Shown here: positions 36,669-48,719 of the stretch, piece by piece
Layout of the letters: each line of letters starts with the position of its first letter
How positions within the stretch are numbered: position 1 is the first letter of the stretch
Source: Thereva unica
Taxonomy: Eukaryota > Arthropoda > Insecta > Diptera > Therevidae
Direction of reading: 5' to 3'
Assembly (NCBI GenBank): GCA_949987705.1
Contig: OX465286.1
Coordinates: 5,495,445-5,559,444 of the forward strand
DNA length: 64,000 bases
Notes under the pieces: generated by a model
Seen by the model: only the letters and a program-made list of their open reading frames with translations
Databases searched by the model: none
What the model was told of the DNA's origin: nothing
Program-made: the position numbers and the translations under genes

Positions 36669-38505
36669 CTTCGCTTTTCATTAGTGTCGCCTCCCCTCTG
36701 GGGGGGATAGCTTGGACACTCAGAAATACGACCAAAAGTCGTTCGAAACGTATCATCGGAAATATGATCTAAAAAAAAATTCATAAAAATCGGTCGAGCG
36801 GTTTTTTTTGTCGTACGTCGTCTTTACCTGCTATTGACTTCGTTGAGGTGCCGTTCGAATCGTATTAACGAAAATATTATCTGAAAATATTTTCATAATA
36901 TTCGGTTGAGCCTAAATGGCGTTGAAGTCAGCGATGTTGCAGCAATCTTTCGCACTCTTGTGTTGTGCAACCTAAAACACCTATCGTCAAGAAAATTCAA
37001 AGCACACAAGCCTCCTCCTAGTTAAATTTCTATATATGTTCATTACAACCCGAAAGAAAACAAAAAAAAAGGAAAGTCCCCCCGCGCACACAGGTAACCT
37101 ACCACTTATCGCTTCCACAAAACCTAAGGCTCCACCACAATGCTGGGGGCCAGCCATCAGCATTAAGGGAAGCGGAAGAATGTTAGAAATAGATATGGAG
37201 CAGCAGCAGCAAAAAAATTACCATCATCCTAATCGCTATTTTCACTGCTCTCCACTAAATCACAGGAAACCCATCTGCAACTACTCCCAAGGCGCCCCCG
37301 TACAACGGCCACCCACTACCCAGAAGTGCACAAGAATGAACCCAAAAACGAACCTTTTCCCAACCTTAAATGACGAAATATCGTAAAACATTTTAACGTG
37401 TAACATCGTAAAAATTAATGATATCCTCCGGCAACGTGTTTAGAATCGATGTGTGCATGATAAAAATATTTTCGGCGAGATTCTTTTGGGGGGAATTTCT
37501 CTCACGTTTAGGTTTTAGCACGTGGCACACAGGTACGTATTTGTGTAGTACCCCCTACACACACAATGGGGCGCAGTTTGCATGCATTTTTGGGCAAGTA
37601 TAATTCCCTCTTGGGACATTGTATATTGCCGTGTGTTATTTTCTATGCTGCCCCATTCCCCCCTCAAAAATTTTCACATTTCCACGTATCCAAGCTCCAG
37701 CAAAACACGGCTTCAGGGGGGCGATCCTTGAATGGAGAGATGTCCTTTTATGTTTTAATATTTTTGTTTTGTTGTTGTTGACTAGAAATTTCATGAATTT
37801 AAAAGCGAAAAGCCGAACTGTGCTTTGCTGGCTTCAAATATGAACAGTGTACGTTTCCACTGATGGCTTATTCCTCGAAACAGGAGACTACTGACAATAG
37901 AGATTTTGTCCATTATCAAAGCATGTACAAGCTACAAAAAGGAATTATCGAATATCTCTATTCCACGAAAAACGGTTATTGAAAATTCTGATTCGCATTT
38001 TGAAGGGTTTTGATTTCGATTCACAATGGTACTAGAGCAAAGGGCTTTGTTTTCCATCATGCACTTCAGCTGGAAATCAATGAATCTATTAACAGTATGC
38101 TCAAAGGTAAATCCTGGAATTAGATGAAAACTGCAATGTTTATTTCCATATTTTGAAGAGGGATTTTTAGGAAAATACACAAGCTAGGAAATATAAGGAC
38201 CTGGTGGAAAGGATGGAATTTACCTTGGGCTTTCAGCGAAATCACCTGATGAATGCGCAAAATACCACACAAACATAATCCATGGCAGCGAGGGATTTTT
38301 GTTTTTTTAAATCTGGATTTTTAGATGAGTGAATATGGCGCAGAGTTAGGAACAAATGCATTATTTTACTGCAGGTGCTTTGTTTCAAGGATTCAAGGAC
38401 AGAAAAAAGGAAGGTAGGAGGGGTCTGGTAAAATGGGGACGAACACTACGTTTGAATAACCTAGCACAAGCTATTGGGCAACCAACAACAAGGCCCAGTC
38501 AAGCG

Positions 38506-38580
38506 ACAACTTATCGTTGCAGTAACCTCCTAGACCTGAAGGCGCCCAACTGCAAACCCAGAAGTTCTTGGTTCGACTCT
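38506..38580 (+). mobile_element. tRNA-like SINE fragment
   Basis: A B-box-like cttggttcgactcta (about 38567-38581) lies about 45 bases after a degenerate A box. The surrounding sequence has no cloverleaf pairing. Probably a SINE head. Confidence 0.35.
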
Positions 38581-38949
38581 ACTCTCTCCAACCTAGCTGT
38601 GTTTTTTATATCTTAAATAGCTGCTTGATTTCTGGTAAAATGATTAGTTGAGTGCAAATCTGCATTGAGCGTATGTGCGGGCTTGAATCGATCGATGTTC
38701 ATTTACTAATTCTCCGTTTCCGTTCATTTGGATTTTAAAAATTATTTTATACTTGGCAAATACCTTGTGCCTTGTCCTGTACATGGAGGATTTAGTGATC
38801 CTTTGTGGACAATTTCTCTGGCAAATACACACATGCGAACAAGTTTTCAACTCCTGCGGTACGAAAATGTTAGTCTGGTTTCTAATTCTCGCTGGCTAAA
38901 ACCGAAGCCATATTTTCACATTTATGCTTTCTTTTGCTTGAGTGTTCTT

Positions 38950-39190
38950 CTTCCAATGGCGCTACAGCACAACTCGAGTCGTGTTCTCCTCTAATCTTTT
39001 CCTCCAGTCTTATCGATTTCTGGCCGAAGTACCCAGTTCAATGTGCGAAGTAATGTATCCGCATCTGCTACAACCGCATCCTTCCATCTTTTCTTTGGCC
39101 TACCTACGGGTCTTTTTGCTTCGATAATGCCAGTGACGACCTTCTTTGTTGCTCTGACGTCCGATATGCACTCGAAGTGTCCAGCCCAGC
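38950..39190 (-). mobile_element. LINE ORF C-terminal remnant
   Basis: Minus strand: GHFECISDVRATKKVVTGII, then KRPVGRPKKRWKDAVVADAD and TLLRTLNWVLRPEIDKT. This is the same architecture as 11860-12060 (PxGRPxxRWxDxVxxDAxxxLxxxNW). The fragment is short with no RT domain nearby. Confidence 0.7.
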
Positions 39191-39891
39191 AATGTCTATT
39201 GACTTTTACTGGAGAACTAATTCATTTTGAACTAAGAAAACTGCTAACTCAAAATTAAATTCTTAAGAAATATGTTGTGGGCTTACCACTGATGTCGTGG
39301 TTGAACTAGCTCCTCTCAGGATTACTTTGACCCCTGCGCTGGAACTAGTTAATTCCCCGCTAGTGTTAAAAAAAAATATTTCTCTCTTTTAGTTTTTTAG
39401 AATGTTTTTCTTCGGGGTCACCATTTTGTTCCCGGCACTTGGACTTTGATAATTGATGCTACAGCTCTTTCCATGTGTGTGTCCATAGCTATATTACCAT
39501 CTTGAACATCAATTTCTTAAAGTCTTATCAGAATGATAACAGTATTATCTGTAGGAAGGTCGATTGCGACATGGAATTTCACGGCATTCCTTCTTTCTTG
39601 TCTTCGCTTAATATAGAAATTCCTGCCCCCGTTCTGAAGAAGCTTATCTCCTGTTGTATCACCGAAATTAGCGTTCTATTGTGGTAGTATCGAATGAGGG
39701 TGGGTAAAGTAAACCGTGGCGTCGACAGTTCTTTAAGTAATTTCTCGAAATTGTACTCAAATAAAACAGTTGACAGTACAAAGCTCTAGTGCTTCATGAA
39801 AAAAATCGAATTAGGGGTATCTGCAAATTATCACCTAGACATATGTAGTAGAGCAGTACTAACATAGTATTTTTTTCTTAAAAAAAAATAG

Positions 39892-40009
39892 GTTGCATCC
39901 CTCCTCGTCTAGACTAGACCTAAACAAACACGCTCTGAAATGGACTGGACCAGTACCAAAACTAGTATGCAGTGAGCCATGTCCCATCGGTCATGTACGA
40001 AATCATCAG
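39892..40009 (+). CDS. mtt: mtt exon g: start of cysteine-rich domain
   Basis: The frame gives LHPSSSRLDLNKHALKWTGP, then LVCSEPCPIGHVRNHQ, up to donor gtaaca. The first two cysteines (VCSEPC) open the nine-cysteine domain of class C receptors. The acceptor after an A-run (aaaaaaatag) is weak. A second in-frame AG about 21 bases downstream (cgtctag) could be used instead, shortening the exon. The 3' boundary and the CSEPC part are secure; the exact 5' edge is less so. Confidence 0.85.
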
Positions 40010-40080
40010 GTAACACCAAAAGCATAAGCATAAAAATAAAACCCCATATAACACACACACACACACATAAATAATTCCAG

Positions 40081-40304
40081 GATCAGTGCTGTTGGTCCTG
40101 CGTGCGATGTCGAGAAGATGCCTACATCAACAATGACACTTGTGAGACCTGCAAGCCCGGATGGGCCCCTGATGCCAATAGAACGGGCTGTGTCAAATTG
40201 AATCCTGAAGTTATTGACTGGAACAGCCCTTGGGCACTTGTTCCGATATGCTTCTCAATAGCCGGCATCTTTTGCACATTTTTCACTATAACTGTATTCA
40301 TCAT
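40081..40304 (+). CDS. mtt: mtt exon h: cysteine-rich domain and first membrane helix
   Basis: DQCCWSCVRCREDAYINN and DTCETCKPGWAPDANRTGC supply seven more cysteines, making nine with exon g, the number typical of the linker domain that couples ligand closure to the membrane part. NRT is a possible N-glycosylation site. WNSPWALVPICFSIAGIF begins helix 1. The exon ends with two bases of an isoleucine codon, at donor gtaagt. Confidence 0.95.
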
Positions 40305-40377
40305 GTAAGTTATTAATTTTTATAAAGTTAAAAAATAGTTGACAGCATATTTTTTTTTTTTTTTTTTGGTTAAACAG

Positions 40378-40658
40378 ATATAATCGTACTCCAGTTATAA
40401 TGGCATCAGGTCGAGAGCTGTGCTATGTGCTGCTAAGCGGAATCTTCTGCTGCTATTGCACAACATTTGTTATTTTGGCAACACCAAGCGTAATTCATTG
40501 CTCAATGTTGCGTATCGGCTTGGGTCTTGGCCTAAGCATCTGCTATTCAGCGATTTTTATTAAGACAAATCGCATCTCAAGAATTTTTAATAGCGGCGTC
40601 AAGAGTGTTAAACGTCCAATTTACATTTCACCAAAATCACAGATATACTTCTCAATAG
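40378..40658 (+). CDS. mtt: mtt exon i: helices 1-3 and first loops
   Basis: The start [19 protein letters not shown] matches the class C motif NxTPxVxASGRELxYxLL (intracellular loop 1 and helix 2). It is followed by helix 2/3 sequence and [18 protein letters not shown], which contains the helix-3 cysteine expected to pair with extracellular loop 2. KTNRISRIF is the conserved loop-2 stretch, then [13 protein letters not shown]. The acceptor lies after a 17-base T run. The last base begins an alanine codon. Confidence 0.96.
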
Positions 40659-40733
40659 GTAAAAGCAAACAAACATATTAGAAGTTGTTCCTTAAATCTC
40701 TTATAACACACACCATTATTCTCCCCCCAAAAG

Positions 40734-41038
40734 CACTCGTCAGCATTCAGCTATTGGGCTCAATTGTTTGGTCATTCATCGAGAAGCCAGATGTAAAGGA
40801 AATTCATCCGTATCCATTGACAGCTGTGTTGACCTGCAAGGTATCAACATACGCCCTAGCATTGTCGCTTGTCTACAACATAATTCTGATTTGCTTGTGC
40901 ACAATTTACGCGTTCAAGACACGAAAAATCCCGGAGAACTTCAACGAGGCTAAATACATTGGCTTCACCATGTACTCGACATGCATTGTTTGGCTAGCTT
41001 TTCTCCCGATCTACTTCGGCACTAGGAATGATTACCAG
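40734..41038 (+). CDS. mtt: mtt exon j: helices 4-6
   Basis: SIQLLGSIVWSFIEKPD is helix 4. LTCKVSTYALALSLVYN carries the loop-2 cysteine and helix 5. KTRKIPENFNEAKYIGFTM is the strongly conserved third intracellular loop implicated in G-protein coupling. TCIVWLAFLPIYFG is helix 6 with the class C WLAF toggle region. The acceptor ccccccaaaag supplies CA to complete alanine. The donor gtatgt follows a CAG codon. Confidence 0.96.
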
Positions 41039-41109
41039 GTATGTTTTTTTTTGTGTGTAGAAGATTAATTAGGATTTTGTGGACTTTAATTGCGCCAATT
41101 TTTAATTAG

Positions 41110-41247
41110 ATTCAACTATCGAGCCTCTGCATGTGCTTGAACATCAGTGCAACTGCTGTCCTTGTGTGTCTTCTAGCTCCAAAGGTGTTTCTGGTGTTGT
41201 TCCAGCCATACAAGAATGTTCGACCTGGCGGCGGTACTAATAACCAA
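41110..41247 (+). CDS. mtt: mtt exon k: helix 7 and start of tail
   Basis: Forty-six codons in phase 0: IQLSSLCMCLNISATAVL, then APKVFLVLFQPYKNVR. The P-K-V/L-x-x-x-L-F-x-P-x-x-N-V pattern marks the end of helix 7 and the membrane-proximal helix in mGluRs. GGGTNNQ begins the cytoplasmic tail. The donor gtaagt follows a CAA codon. Introns between exons g and k are all 71-75 bases, unlike the multi-kilobase introns elsewhere in the gene. Confidence 0.95.
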
Positions 41248-41456
41248 GTAAGTAAATGTTTAAACTTTAGTTTTTAATTGAAACAATAAGCCCAAATCTA
41301 AATGGAAAGTCAAGTGAGGTGAAGTTAGGAACCATATTACATATGAATGTATGAGAATGACCAAAATGGAAGTAAGTGGAAGTTACATCAAAAGGTCAAA
41401 AGGAAATCATAGTGCTCCCAGGCGTACAGTCGCCTCAGAAAGCTTGGCGTCAATTA

Positions 41457-41895
41457 CCCCGCTTATGACTAGGTTCAACCCAGGTTCAAGTCGGGTTCAA
41501 CCCAGTCAGAAACGGATGTCGAGTTGAAACTGGGTCCACTCAACCCAACTCAGCTCTCCTACCTAGATCGAGTTGATATTTTGTCTCATATACGCAGGTT
41601 GAGTTGAAATTAGGTTGAAGTGACATTTTGTTTGGTTTGTTTACTATCCGTAAAGTCCGCTTTCGGCGTTGATTTTGTGTTCAATATTTTTTCTGACACA
41701 GAGTGACAATTAAATTATTTCGTTCTGAATTTGTACGTATCTATAAAGGAGAATATCACACAAAAATTTGAGGTTAAGCTTTGATATCAATTCAAGTCTA
41801 TTTCAACCCAAAGTGAACTCAACTCAACATCATATACGGTAGTCGAAATTTTAACTCAATCTCGACTCAACTTTTCAACCTAGTCATAAACGGGG
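41457..41895. mobile_element. TA-flanked TIR element (439 bp), TIR-ACTAGGTT family, copy 1
   Basis: Left terminus CCCCGCTTATGACTAGGTT, right terminus AACCTAGTCATAAACGGGG (one mismatch in 19), flanked on both sides by TA (41455-41456, 41896-41897). Subterminal regions carry repeated gttgagttga/caactcaact blocks in inverted orientation. A shorter copy with the same ends is at 62812-62996. TA duplication fits Tc1/mariner- or related superfamilies. No coding frame. Confidence 0.82.
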
Positions 41896-43739
41896 TAAAT
41901 AAGTGCACCCGGCACGTCGATAACCCTCCTCGCATCTCGACTTTAACTAAATCCGTTTCGTACTTGTCTGTAGTTTATCCAGACTCTTGGAAACTTCACA
42001 TACCCACCCATTACGAAAAATAGTGACACCTTTAACCCCCGTGAAATCGCCGTTTGCTAACGCAAGGAGACGTAAACTCTGAGATTTTGCCAGCCCTGCA
42101 AAATCTGATAACTTCCGACTTCTACATAACTCTGACAGTTGTAGAATGCCTTCTCTGAAAGCCATTGCCCATATGCCCGTTCGATCTCAACCCCAGTGCA
42201 GTGTTGATAACTATACTCCAACACTACGTAAAAGCTATTGTTTATTGGAGTCGCATTAGCAGGTCCAAACGTCATGTTCAATCTCTCCACCGCGGTGTGA
42301 TTAGTAGCCACAAAACTGCAGAACTTTTTCCAAATTTTCAATCCCGTGTGCCGACGACGGACGACTGTAAATGGCCCCTGGCCGCTTGCCAAATAATAAA
42401 ATGCTCGCGTTAAATTTTTAAAGTTAATTAATTTCCCCCGAAAAATGAAGAATATTTCACAGAATTTAATTTAAAATCGAGCACCTGTCCGAAGTCACTT
42501 AATACTATCATAATTTCCTGTCACTATAAACTGAGATCGCATATTTCAACCTGACAGTAGGTAGGGCGCAAAGAAAGAAAGAAACTCTCTCTGTCTCTCG
42601 CTGCTACAGAGCCTCGCCCAGGTGATTGCTTCCTCATATTTTCATTTATTTCAATCTTCACAAATTCTCTTAATGAAAAGATTTTAGATCCTTGGCAGGA
42701 CTTTAAGAGCTCAGTCGTTAAACGGAAAGGTAGAATGCTGCAAAAAAGGGTTTGAAGGGCGGAATTATGAGGTTGCTTGGCAGATGACAGAAGGTTATTA
42801 ATTAAAATTGCGGATAAATACGATACCGTGAAAAGCTATTAGTGAAAATATAAAAAAATAATGCGACTCTTGATATTGATTTATATCCTTTTGTTACGGC
42901 TGTGTATTAAATCGTTACTCGGAGAGAGCAATTAAGAGCAAAAATAACCGAGATAATGAAACTTTGGACTGATGAAATTATTTGGTCTGAAGAGTGGAGT
43001 GTTGCGGCCGTGTTATATATATACAAGAGAGACAAGTTGAATTAGGATTAATCTGGGGAGGATATGGAACTAATTGCACCCAGCGAACATGCTATGGATA
43101 TGGTGCTCCTATATACGTGCTGAAAGGAGCAAAATGAAACGATAATTTCCAAACATAGCTGCCTCGTATGTTCTTCTTGTAAATGTTCTTCAGTGTACCG
43201 TGCTTTGGGGCGGTGATGCAGCTGTTGCAAATAATCTAACTTCCAGCTCTTGCAGATAAAATCAGTTTACAGCGACTAGCCCAAAATTGTCTTATACTTT
43301 TCTCCGAGAATTGCGCGTCGACTTCAAAGGAGTCAAAGGTACACTCCGAACCATTCTTCCCCAAAAGGAACCCGATTGCGGTGCTCTTTCAACGATAAAT
43401 CTCCAACTGATGCGGTGACGGCATACTAGATGGGGTGCGCCATCTAGACCTTCGGTATTTCAACATTGAAGAATTTTGACATTTTTTAGCCGATTTTGAC
43501 AAATGAGCAAGATTTATTTAGGATATTCTCTACCATTTATTTCAAATCAGTTTTTGAATACAATATCGATTAAATGATCCCTCATTCGATGCGAAAAAGG
43601 CGGCTGCTTTTGGGGCTTATAGCATCTATACTTCGGCTCGTATGTTAGCTATGAGCTCGTCAATGGTCTTCGGCTTAAAGGAATGAGGTGGCAACCCACA
43701 TGGTGAACACTGCGGCCAAGTTAGGCCTATTGTGTACGT

Positions 43740-44105
43740 ACCCCACTAGCGGAACAGACTATCAGCCTTCCGGATGAAGGCAAGAAGGTCTGTAATTGAT
43801 GATGACCGGACTTGAGCAGGGCTCAAAAACTCTCTGATAAACGTTCTTCTTCTAAGCCAGATCAGAGCAGGACATTCACAAAGAATATGTGTGGAAGTCT
43901 CGTCGCCTTCCAAGCAGAGTCGGCATTCGGTCTCTTGAGAGAGTCCTTGGTTGTGGAGGTGGTACCGCAGTCCTACATGGCCAGTGAGATAACCCACCAG
44001 CAGCTTTAGGTCCGCTCTGTTTAAAAGTGATAGTGCCCCTTAGGGCAAAGGGTCTTATAAGATCTTTAGCTTGTCGAAGACCTGAGATTGACTCCCAATA
44101 GGCTA
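43740..44105 (-). mobile_element. LINE C-terminal tail with Cys/His motif
   Basis: Minus strand: ADLKLLVGYLTGHVGLRYHL, then QETECRLCLEGDETSTHILC and ECPALIWLRRRTF. This is the post-RNase H segment of I/R1-like LINEs (LTGHxxLxxHLxxxG…CxxCxxxxETxxHxLxxCP). Upstream SISGLRQAKDLIRPFA belongs to the same segment. The remainder is missing. Confidence 0.85.
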
Positions 44106-44372
44106 GGTTTATTCCCTAAATCCACTCCTCTATCAAGGACTTGGAGGTTTACAACGTGATTCCACAAAAGGGTTCTGGGCCCTGGAGCAACGTCTCAGGC
44201 CCCTCCCTCGCGAGGCTGCGGTGTAACAAGGTCTTTGTTTTTTTGAACAAGGTTCGCCATACCCTTTTCACGCATTTTCGGACACAAGAAGCGCACCAGC
44301 ACCGTGCGTCGTCGAGGGTTTCTGGAATTTTGAAAAAAAAAAAAAAAAAAATGGTCCGATGATGGTTTTTAA

Positions 44373-44472
44373 GGGCCGTCCATACTACGCGGACTTAGAC
44401 AAAGCCCATATTGTGTGAACGAACGTACAATGTACCTTTTTAATCACAGCCTTTTGTCCGCGCAGTATGGCC
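44373..44472. mobile_element. Small TIR element (100 bp)
   Basis: Left ggccgtccatactacgcgga and right (reverse) ggccatactgcgcggac form imperfect inverted termini around a 60-base interior. No coding. It lies just after a long A run, so its insertion context is unclear. Confidence 0.55.
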
Positions 44473-44775
44473 GTATTGCTTTTGCCATTAAAAATATCGC
44501 AACAATCATTGAGTAAGTTGCACTTTGTTTGGGAAGAGATGAAGATCTTGCTTCTTAACCCTCACTCCTCACTCACGTTTAACTTCGCAAATCTTCAATT
44601 TCAGGATATATTGCTTTTAGGGATGTTATTAGATACCATACCTTTTTCCTATTGTCCTTTTGTAATACTCAATGATCTCTTAAACGTATTTAGTAAAACT
44701 GACCTAAATGACCTAAATTTTTAATTCCCTTAAAACTAACTAATGGATTATTATTATTAATTTATTTTTATACAG

Positions 44776-44988
44776 CTTGGACAGCGAGGGGATAGGCGAG
44801 CAGATGAACCAACAGTACGCTTCCTACGTCAATCACAGCATCGTTCACAAACCCAGCAATCATTGTCACAGCCAATGCAACTTTCGTCCGCCACCATATC
44901 ACCATCTACGCCAGATATGATTGTACCAGATGACAGCAGCAGTCGAATAGCATCTATTTCCCTTCACTTAGATGAAAGGCATTACAAG
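44776..44988 (+). CDS. mtt: mtt exon l: cytoplasmic tail, Gln/Ser-rich; in-frame stop overlaps the donor
   Basis: The acceptor tttttatacag is followed in phase 0 by LGQRGDRRADEPTVRFL, a Gln/Ser-rich stretch with QSQHRSQTQQSLSQPMQ, and SISLHLDERHYK. The spliced exon ends at 44987, where AA^GTAAGG is a good donor. Without splicing, the next codon is TAA (44989-44991), so an unspliced or early-polyadenylated mRNA would end at the lysine. Low-complexity tails like this are usual in the family and are not strongly conserved. Confidence 0.88.
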
Positions 44989-45518
44989 TAAGGAAACAAA
45001 GATTAAAAATCATTTTCAAAACTAAAACAAAGGCCCACCAAAAAAAAAATGAAAAACAATAAAAAAAAACAAAAATATTAATATACTCAAATTTTCATCA
45101 CAGTTTTATGCAACAAAAAAACCTTAAAAATGAAAACGTTTTACAGATTTTTCCTAGTATAGCTACACAGTTAATTAAAATCAATTTTCCACGAAACATG
45201 GACCCGTTAAGTAGTAGTAATGCCCGATGCAAAATTCAGAAAACACCTCCAATTAATCATATCTGCTGCATTGACCCGGGCCCGCTTCACCTGGGTTCTT
45301 CATAATTGGCTCAAAACAAACTTCCACCTGGAATTTTCCCATCAAGCACACAACAGAAAACTTCTTCTGAAAGCGATTTCTGGGTTGGAAATTGGAATGG
45401 CAGATCCATTTTTTCGCCCATTGTACATTGGGGTATGATGGGGTAGAAAGCAGCACTATTTGTTCTATTTTCGTTTTGTTGTTATCGTTAGCAAATTCCA
45501 TTCCTCTCGTCTCCACAG

Positions 45519-45561
45519 TCGCAGCAGCTCGATACAAAAAATACCTGGAACTGAGGCTCAG
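45519..45561 (+). CDS. mtt: mtt exon m: short tail exon (14 codons)
   Basis: A strong acceptor (ctctcgtctccacag) is followed by a base completing Asn and then RSSSIQKIPGTEAQ, ending at donor gtgaat. It is 43 bases long, exactly the length needed to go from phase 2 to phase 0. I found no paralogue to compare, so the call rests on splice sites, phase and an open frame. If it is not used, the protein would stop at the end of exon l. Confidence 0.6.
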
Positions 45562-46574
45562 GTGAATTGTTTTTGTATGGCTGTTTCCAATTTGTTTCGT
45601 TATTAACTCTCCGTTTGTAAATTCATATATGGTGTGTGCAGCAGCATGTATGTTCTCGTTTTCTGTTCAATTTGCAAATTGTGTTTAAAAGGCTTTATGA
45701 ACTCGACCGTTGCGAGATGGAGTCTTTATGATATTTTTCCCATTATTGTGATTAATGGTGATTTGATGTTTTTCTGTTTAAAAGCCTGTGCACATCGATT
45801 TGTCCGATTGATATGTGTGACAACATGGTCCATTATCGCGCTTTCAGTCATCTTCAATTAGATTGATTGTTGATAAGAAAAAATGCGAATCAAAGTATTA
45901 TTTCATTGAAATTTCGACACGGGCTCTCTTTCTAATTGGTAAAAAATATGATGCTGAAGGTCAGGTTCCAGTAATTGAACCACAACTATCTCGTGCTGTC
46001 ATCTTTCAAACTGTGCCAAAGGCTTCCATGTCCGTGTTTCGAGAGGGACACAAGAATAAATCGCTTGAACCTCATCAGACCAAGTGTACATTCCAGCTTG
46101 CAATATATTTCGGTAGTTTCGGCCTCTTTTTCTATTACAAACCGATGAATACAGTGCTAGAACCTTATCTGGTCAGAACACCCCCCCCCCCCCCCCCCCC
46201 TTAAATTGCTTTCAACCCCATATCTAGAAAGATAGGACCCACAGTTCATTGATAATATCAAACTTATCCTTATCCCTCTGAAACCATCTTGGTTGTCTGA
46301 AAATATAAAAATCCGCCTTGCTATACACCCTAGACACACGCACGCATTTATGACGAAAATTCATCATTTATTACGAACCGCATTAATTATGAAAATCGAT
46401 TAGGCAAATTTTGGTCGGTCCAAATAATCTAAAAATCTCGCTTTTAGTCGTTTTTCCAGTGCCTAAAGCTATCAACTGATTTTTATTTGAAAATAAACCT
46501 ACCTATACCTCCTAAAGGTATTCGTCATAAAAAAATGAATTTTCGTCATTATTTTGATTGCCGTGTATCAAGGC

Positions 46575-46790
46575 TATTAGAGAAGGCCCTTCTCAGGTAG
46601 CCCTAATAAGGCATCCTGCCGGCTTAACCGGTTAACAATAGGGTACCATATGTCCGCTTAGACCTTCTCTTCATCTAGCGGTCGGTACACCTTCTTGCTC
46701 ACCTGGTAGTCTGGGGACTTTCGGCTTCACTCCTCCTCCACACTACCTTTCAACTTTCATTCTTTCTCTATCCTTCTATTATTTTGATTT
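46575..46790. repeat. Dispersed CT-rich repeat, copy 1 (pair of 53497-53850)
   Basis: Shares attagagaaggcccttct, aaggcatcctgccggcttaa, cggttaacaatagggtacca and ctagcggtcggtacaccttc with 53497 onwards. Copy 1 lacks a middle block of about 110 bases seen in copy 2. No function known. Confidence 0.85.
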
Positions 46791-48719
46791 GTTGTAACGT
46801 AAATAAGTTCGTTCAGTTTTCTTACTTTAAGTTACGTTATGTTACGTCTATTTTGGTTCAGGATTTTGGTGGAATTGGTAGATTAGAACAGACCAAGACT
46901 CACAGCTGACTGTGTGGTTTTTACTTCCTGCAACTTCCATAAGGCTGGATGGAAGTCTACTGTCCCTTGAAATCTGTGGGTGTCTCATGCAATCTGTGGG
47001 TAACATACTGCGTATATGTAAGATCTTGACATATTTTCGTTTGAAATTGCCCACCTATCACCGGGAATCACTTTTCGTTGTCTGGAGACTCTACATGCCA
47101 ACGCGAAGGTTCATGTATTAGCTAGAGAAGGAGAAAATCACCTAGTCATGCCTGTGGAGAATATACAAAACCCGTCGCGGCCGTGAAAAGGAATAATCTA
47201 AAGACATTTTCTGTGCTACCATCAGACTCTGCGCATTTGGAAGCCGCCTGTTCTCAAAGAAATTTCTTCTAGGGAGAGATTTCGAACTTCTTATTAAAAT
47301 AGGAGATATGGTCTGCCACCTGAATTTTACCAGTTGGATGTATCCTAGGATACGATCGCACGAGTGCAGCTACAAAATGTCGCCCTTTCAACGTCGATTG
47401 TGTCCCTATCCTTGGTCGTCTTTTGTCGGGGTTGTCGCCCTACTACTCTCCCTACTTACCCCCGCGCCTCCTTATGTGTAATATTTTCTAGATCACATTT
47501 TTGGAACATTCAACTTTACAGTATGTAATACTATTACGTATTTTGGATTGGAGCCAACCTCGCTGATAATTTTTGAGCTATGGTAAAAATGTGGTGAGTC
47601 CTCTTTCAATAATTATATATGTCTCTATGTGTCTGGTTATAATAACTGTGTTAGCTAATAAGGGAATGTAACTAATTAATAGTAGATCATACAACACCAG
47701 TTTCAGCAATCATTTCGTGATTTAGCCGAATACAGTAAGTTACATGTGCAGAAATAATGGTTTTTGGGCATTTTAGTATATGGAAAACTCAGAGCTTCCG
47801 ATGAATCTCTCAGATTTCCTTATACTATCGATCATCACGTAATTTTTTGTTGTTTCAACTCATATTGCCGTCTCGCTCCATTGTTTACAAATCACATTTT
47901 TTTTTACGTAGACAAACAATTTTTTTTTATAATGATATAAAATTAAAAATTTCTTTTTTTTTTCTAGCAATGATCACAATTTTTCCGAAAATGAGTAAGC
48001 AAAAAAAAAACAAAAATTTAAATCAAAATTCAAAATTTTATTTTGTTATTTAGTAGCAATATTGGTTAGTAGCAAATAGTAGTAGCTATTTTAGATCTCT
48101 CTCCAAAAATGCTGGCTCAAATTCTGTAAAACATGTGAACATTGAATAATAACACAAAACTGAGGGTTTGCGCCTATACTGCTAGGTCGACTTTGAGAAG
48201 GTAGGGCCACAGTAGGTCTGCCTGGAAGGTGCTGGCTGAAAATATAAGACAAGCCAAGTATTATGTTTTGGCAGATTTAACGCCCCTACATCAGAGTCTG
48301 ATTTGGAATCGGCTGTAATAGGTTTACACTGGGTCTCTTAGGGGAGGCTTGGGTGGTCGGGTTTAAACAATTTTAATTTCTATGGGTTGGTATATTGACC
48401 GTTACTGTAATCCCTCGTCCTTTATACGGGCTTGGGACCGGCAGGATATTATATCCTGGCGGAGTTAAAATACAGTATGTATACCTGCTAAACTTGCACT
48501 GAAAAGGCATAATTTCTTGGTAATTACTGGAAATTTCAGGGTTTTGTAATCTAGTTTGTAGAAACTGGCGGTGCAGCTTAACCAAACTCCATTTTGGTAA
48601 TAAGTTTTGACTATAAATGTGCGTACTTCAATGGGAGGTGATCGCCTCCAACAATAACCAAGCGGAGTGACTAATAGGAAAGTTTATCTTTGTTTATTGA
48701 TTTTATTTAGCTATTTAGT

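Larger units (their letters stand above)
33539..39891 (+). other. mtt intron f/g (6.4 kb)
   Basis: GT-AG intron. G-rich tracts lie on the coding strand near 34415-34470, 34575-34600 and 34683-34697. The second copy of the duplicated repeat is at 36200-36668, a tRNA-like SINE at 38506-38580 and a LINE tail at 38950-39190. No identifiable content was seen in 34700-36199 beyond simple repeats (CA near 35302, CT near 35577), in 36930-38500, or in 39200-39890. Confidence 0.7.
41248..44775 (+). other. mtt intron k/l (3.5 kb)
   Basis: GT-AG intron carrying a 439-bp TIR element (41457-41895), a minus-strand LINE tail (43740-44105) and a 100-bp TIR element (44373-44472). The stretch 41900-43740 holds no recognised gene. 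A minus-strand open frame (42057-42392) has no recognisable domain. Confidence 0.7.

Noticed and set aside
45253..45537. Minus-strand open frame overlapping exon m
   Set aside because: Opposite strand to the gene, no domain; a shadow frame.
45863..46204. Plus-strand open frame of 113 codons after exon m as an alternative receptor tail
   Set aside because: No acceptor in phase with exon l or m precedes it closely, it ends in a homopolymer C run, and no motif is visible.
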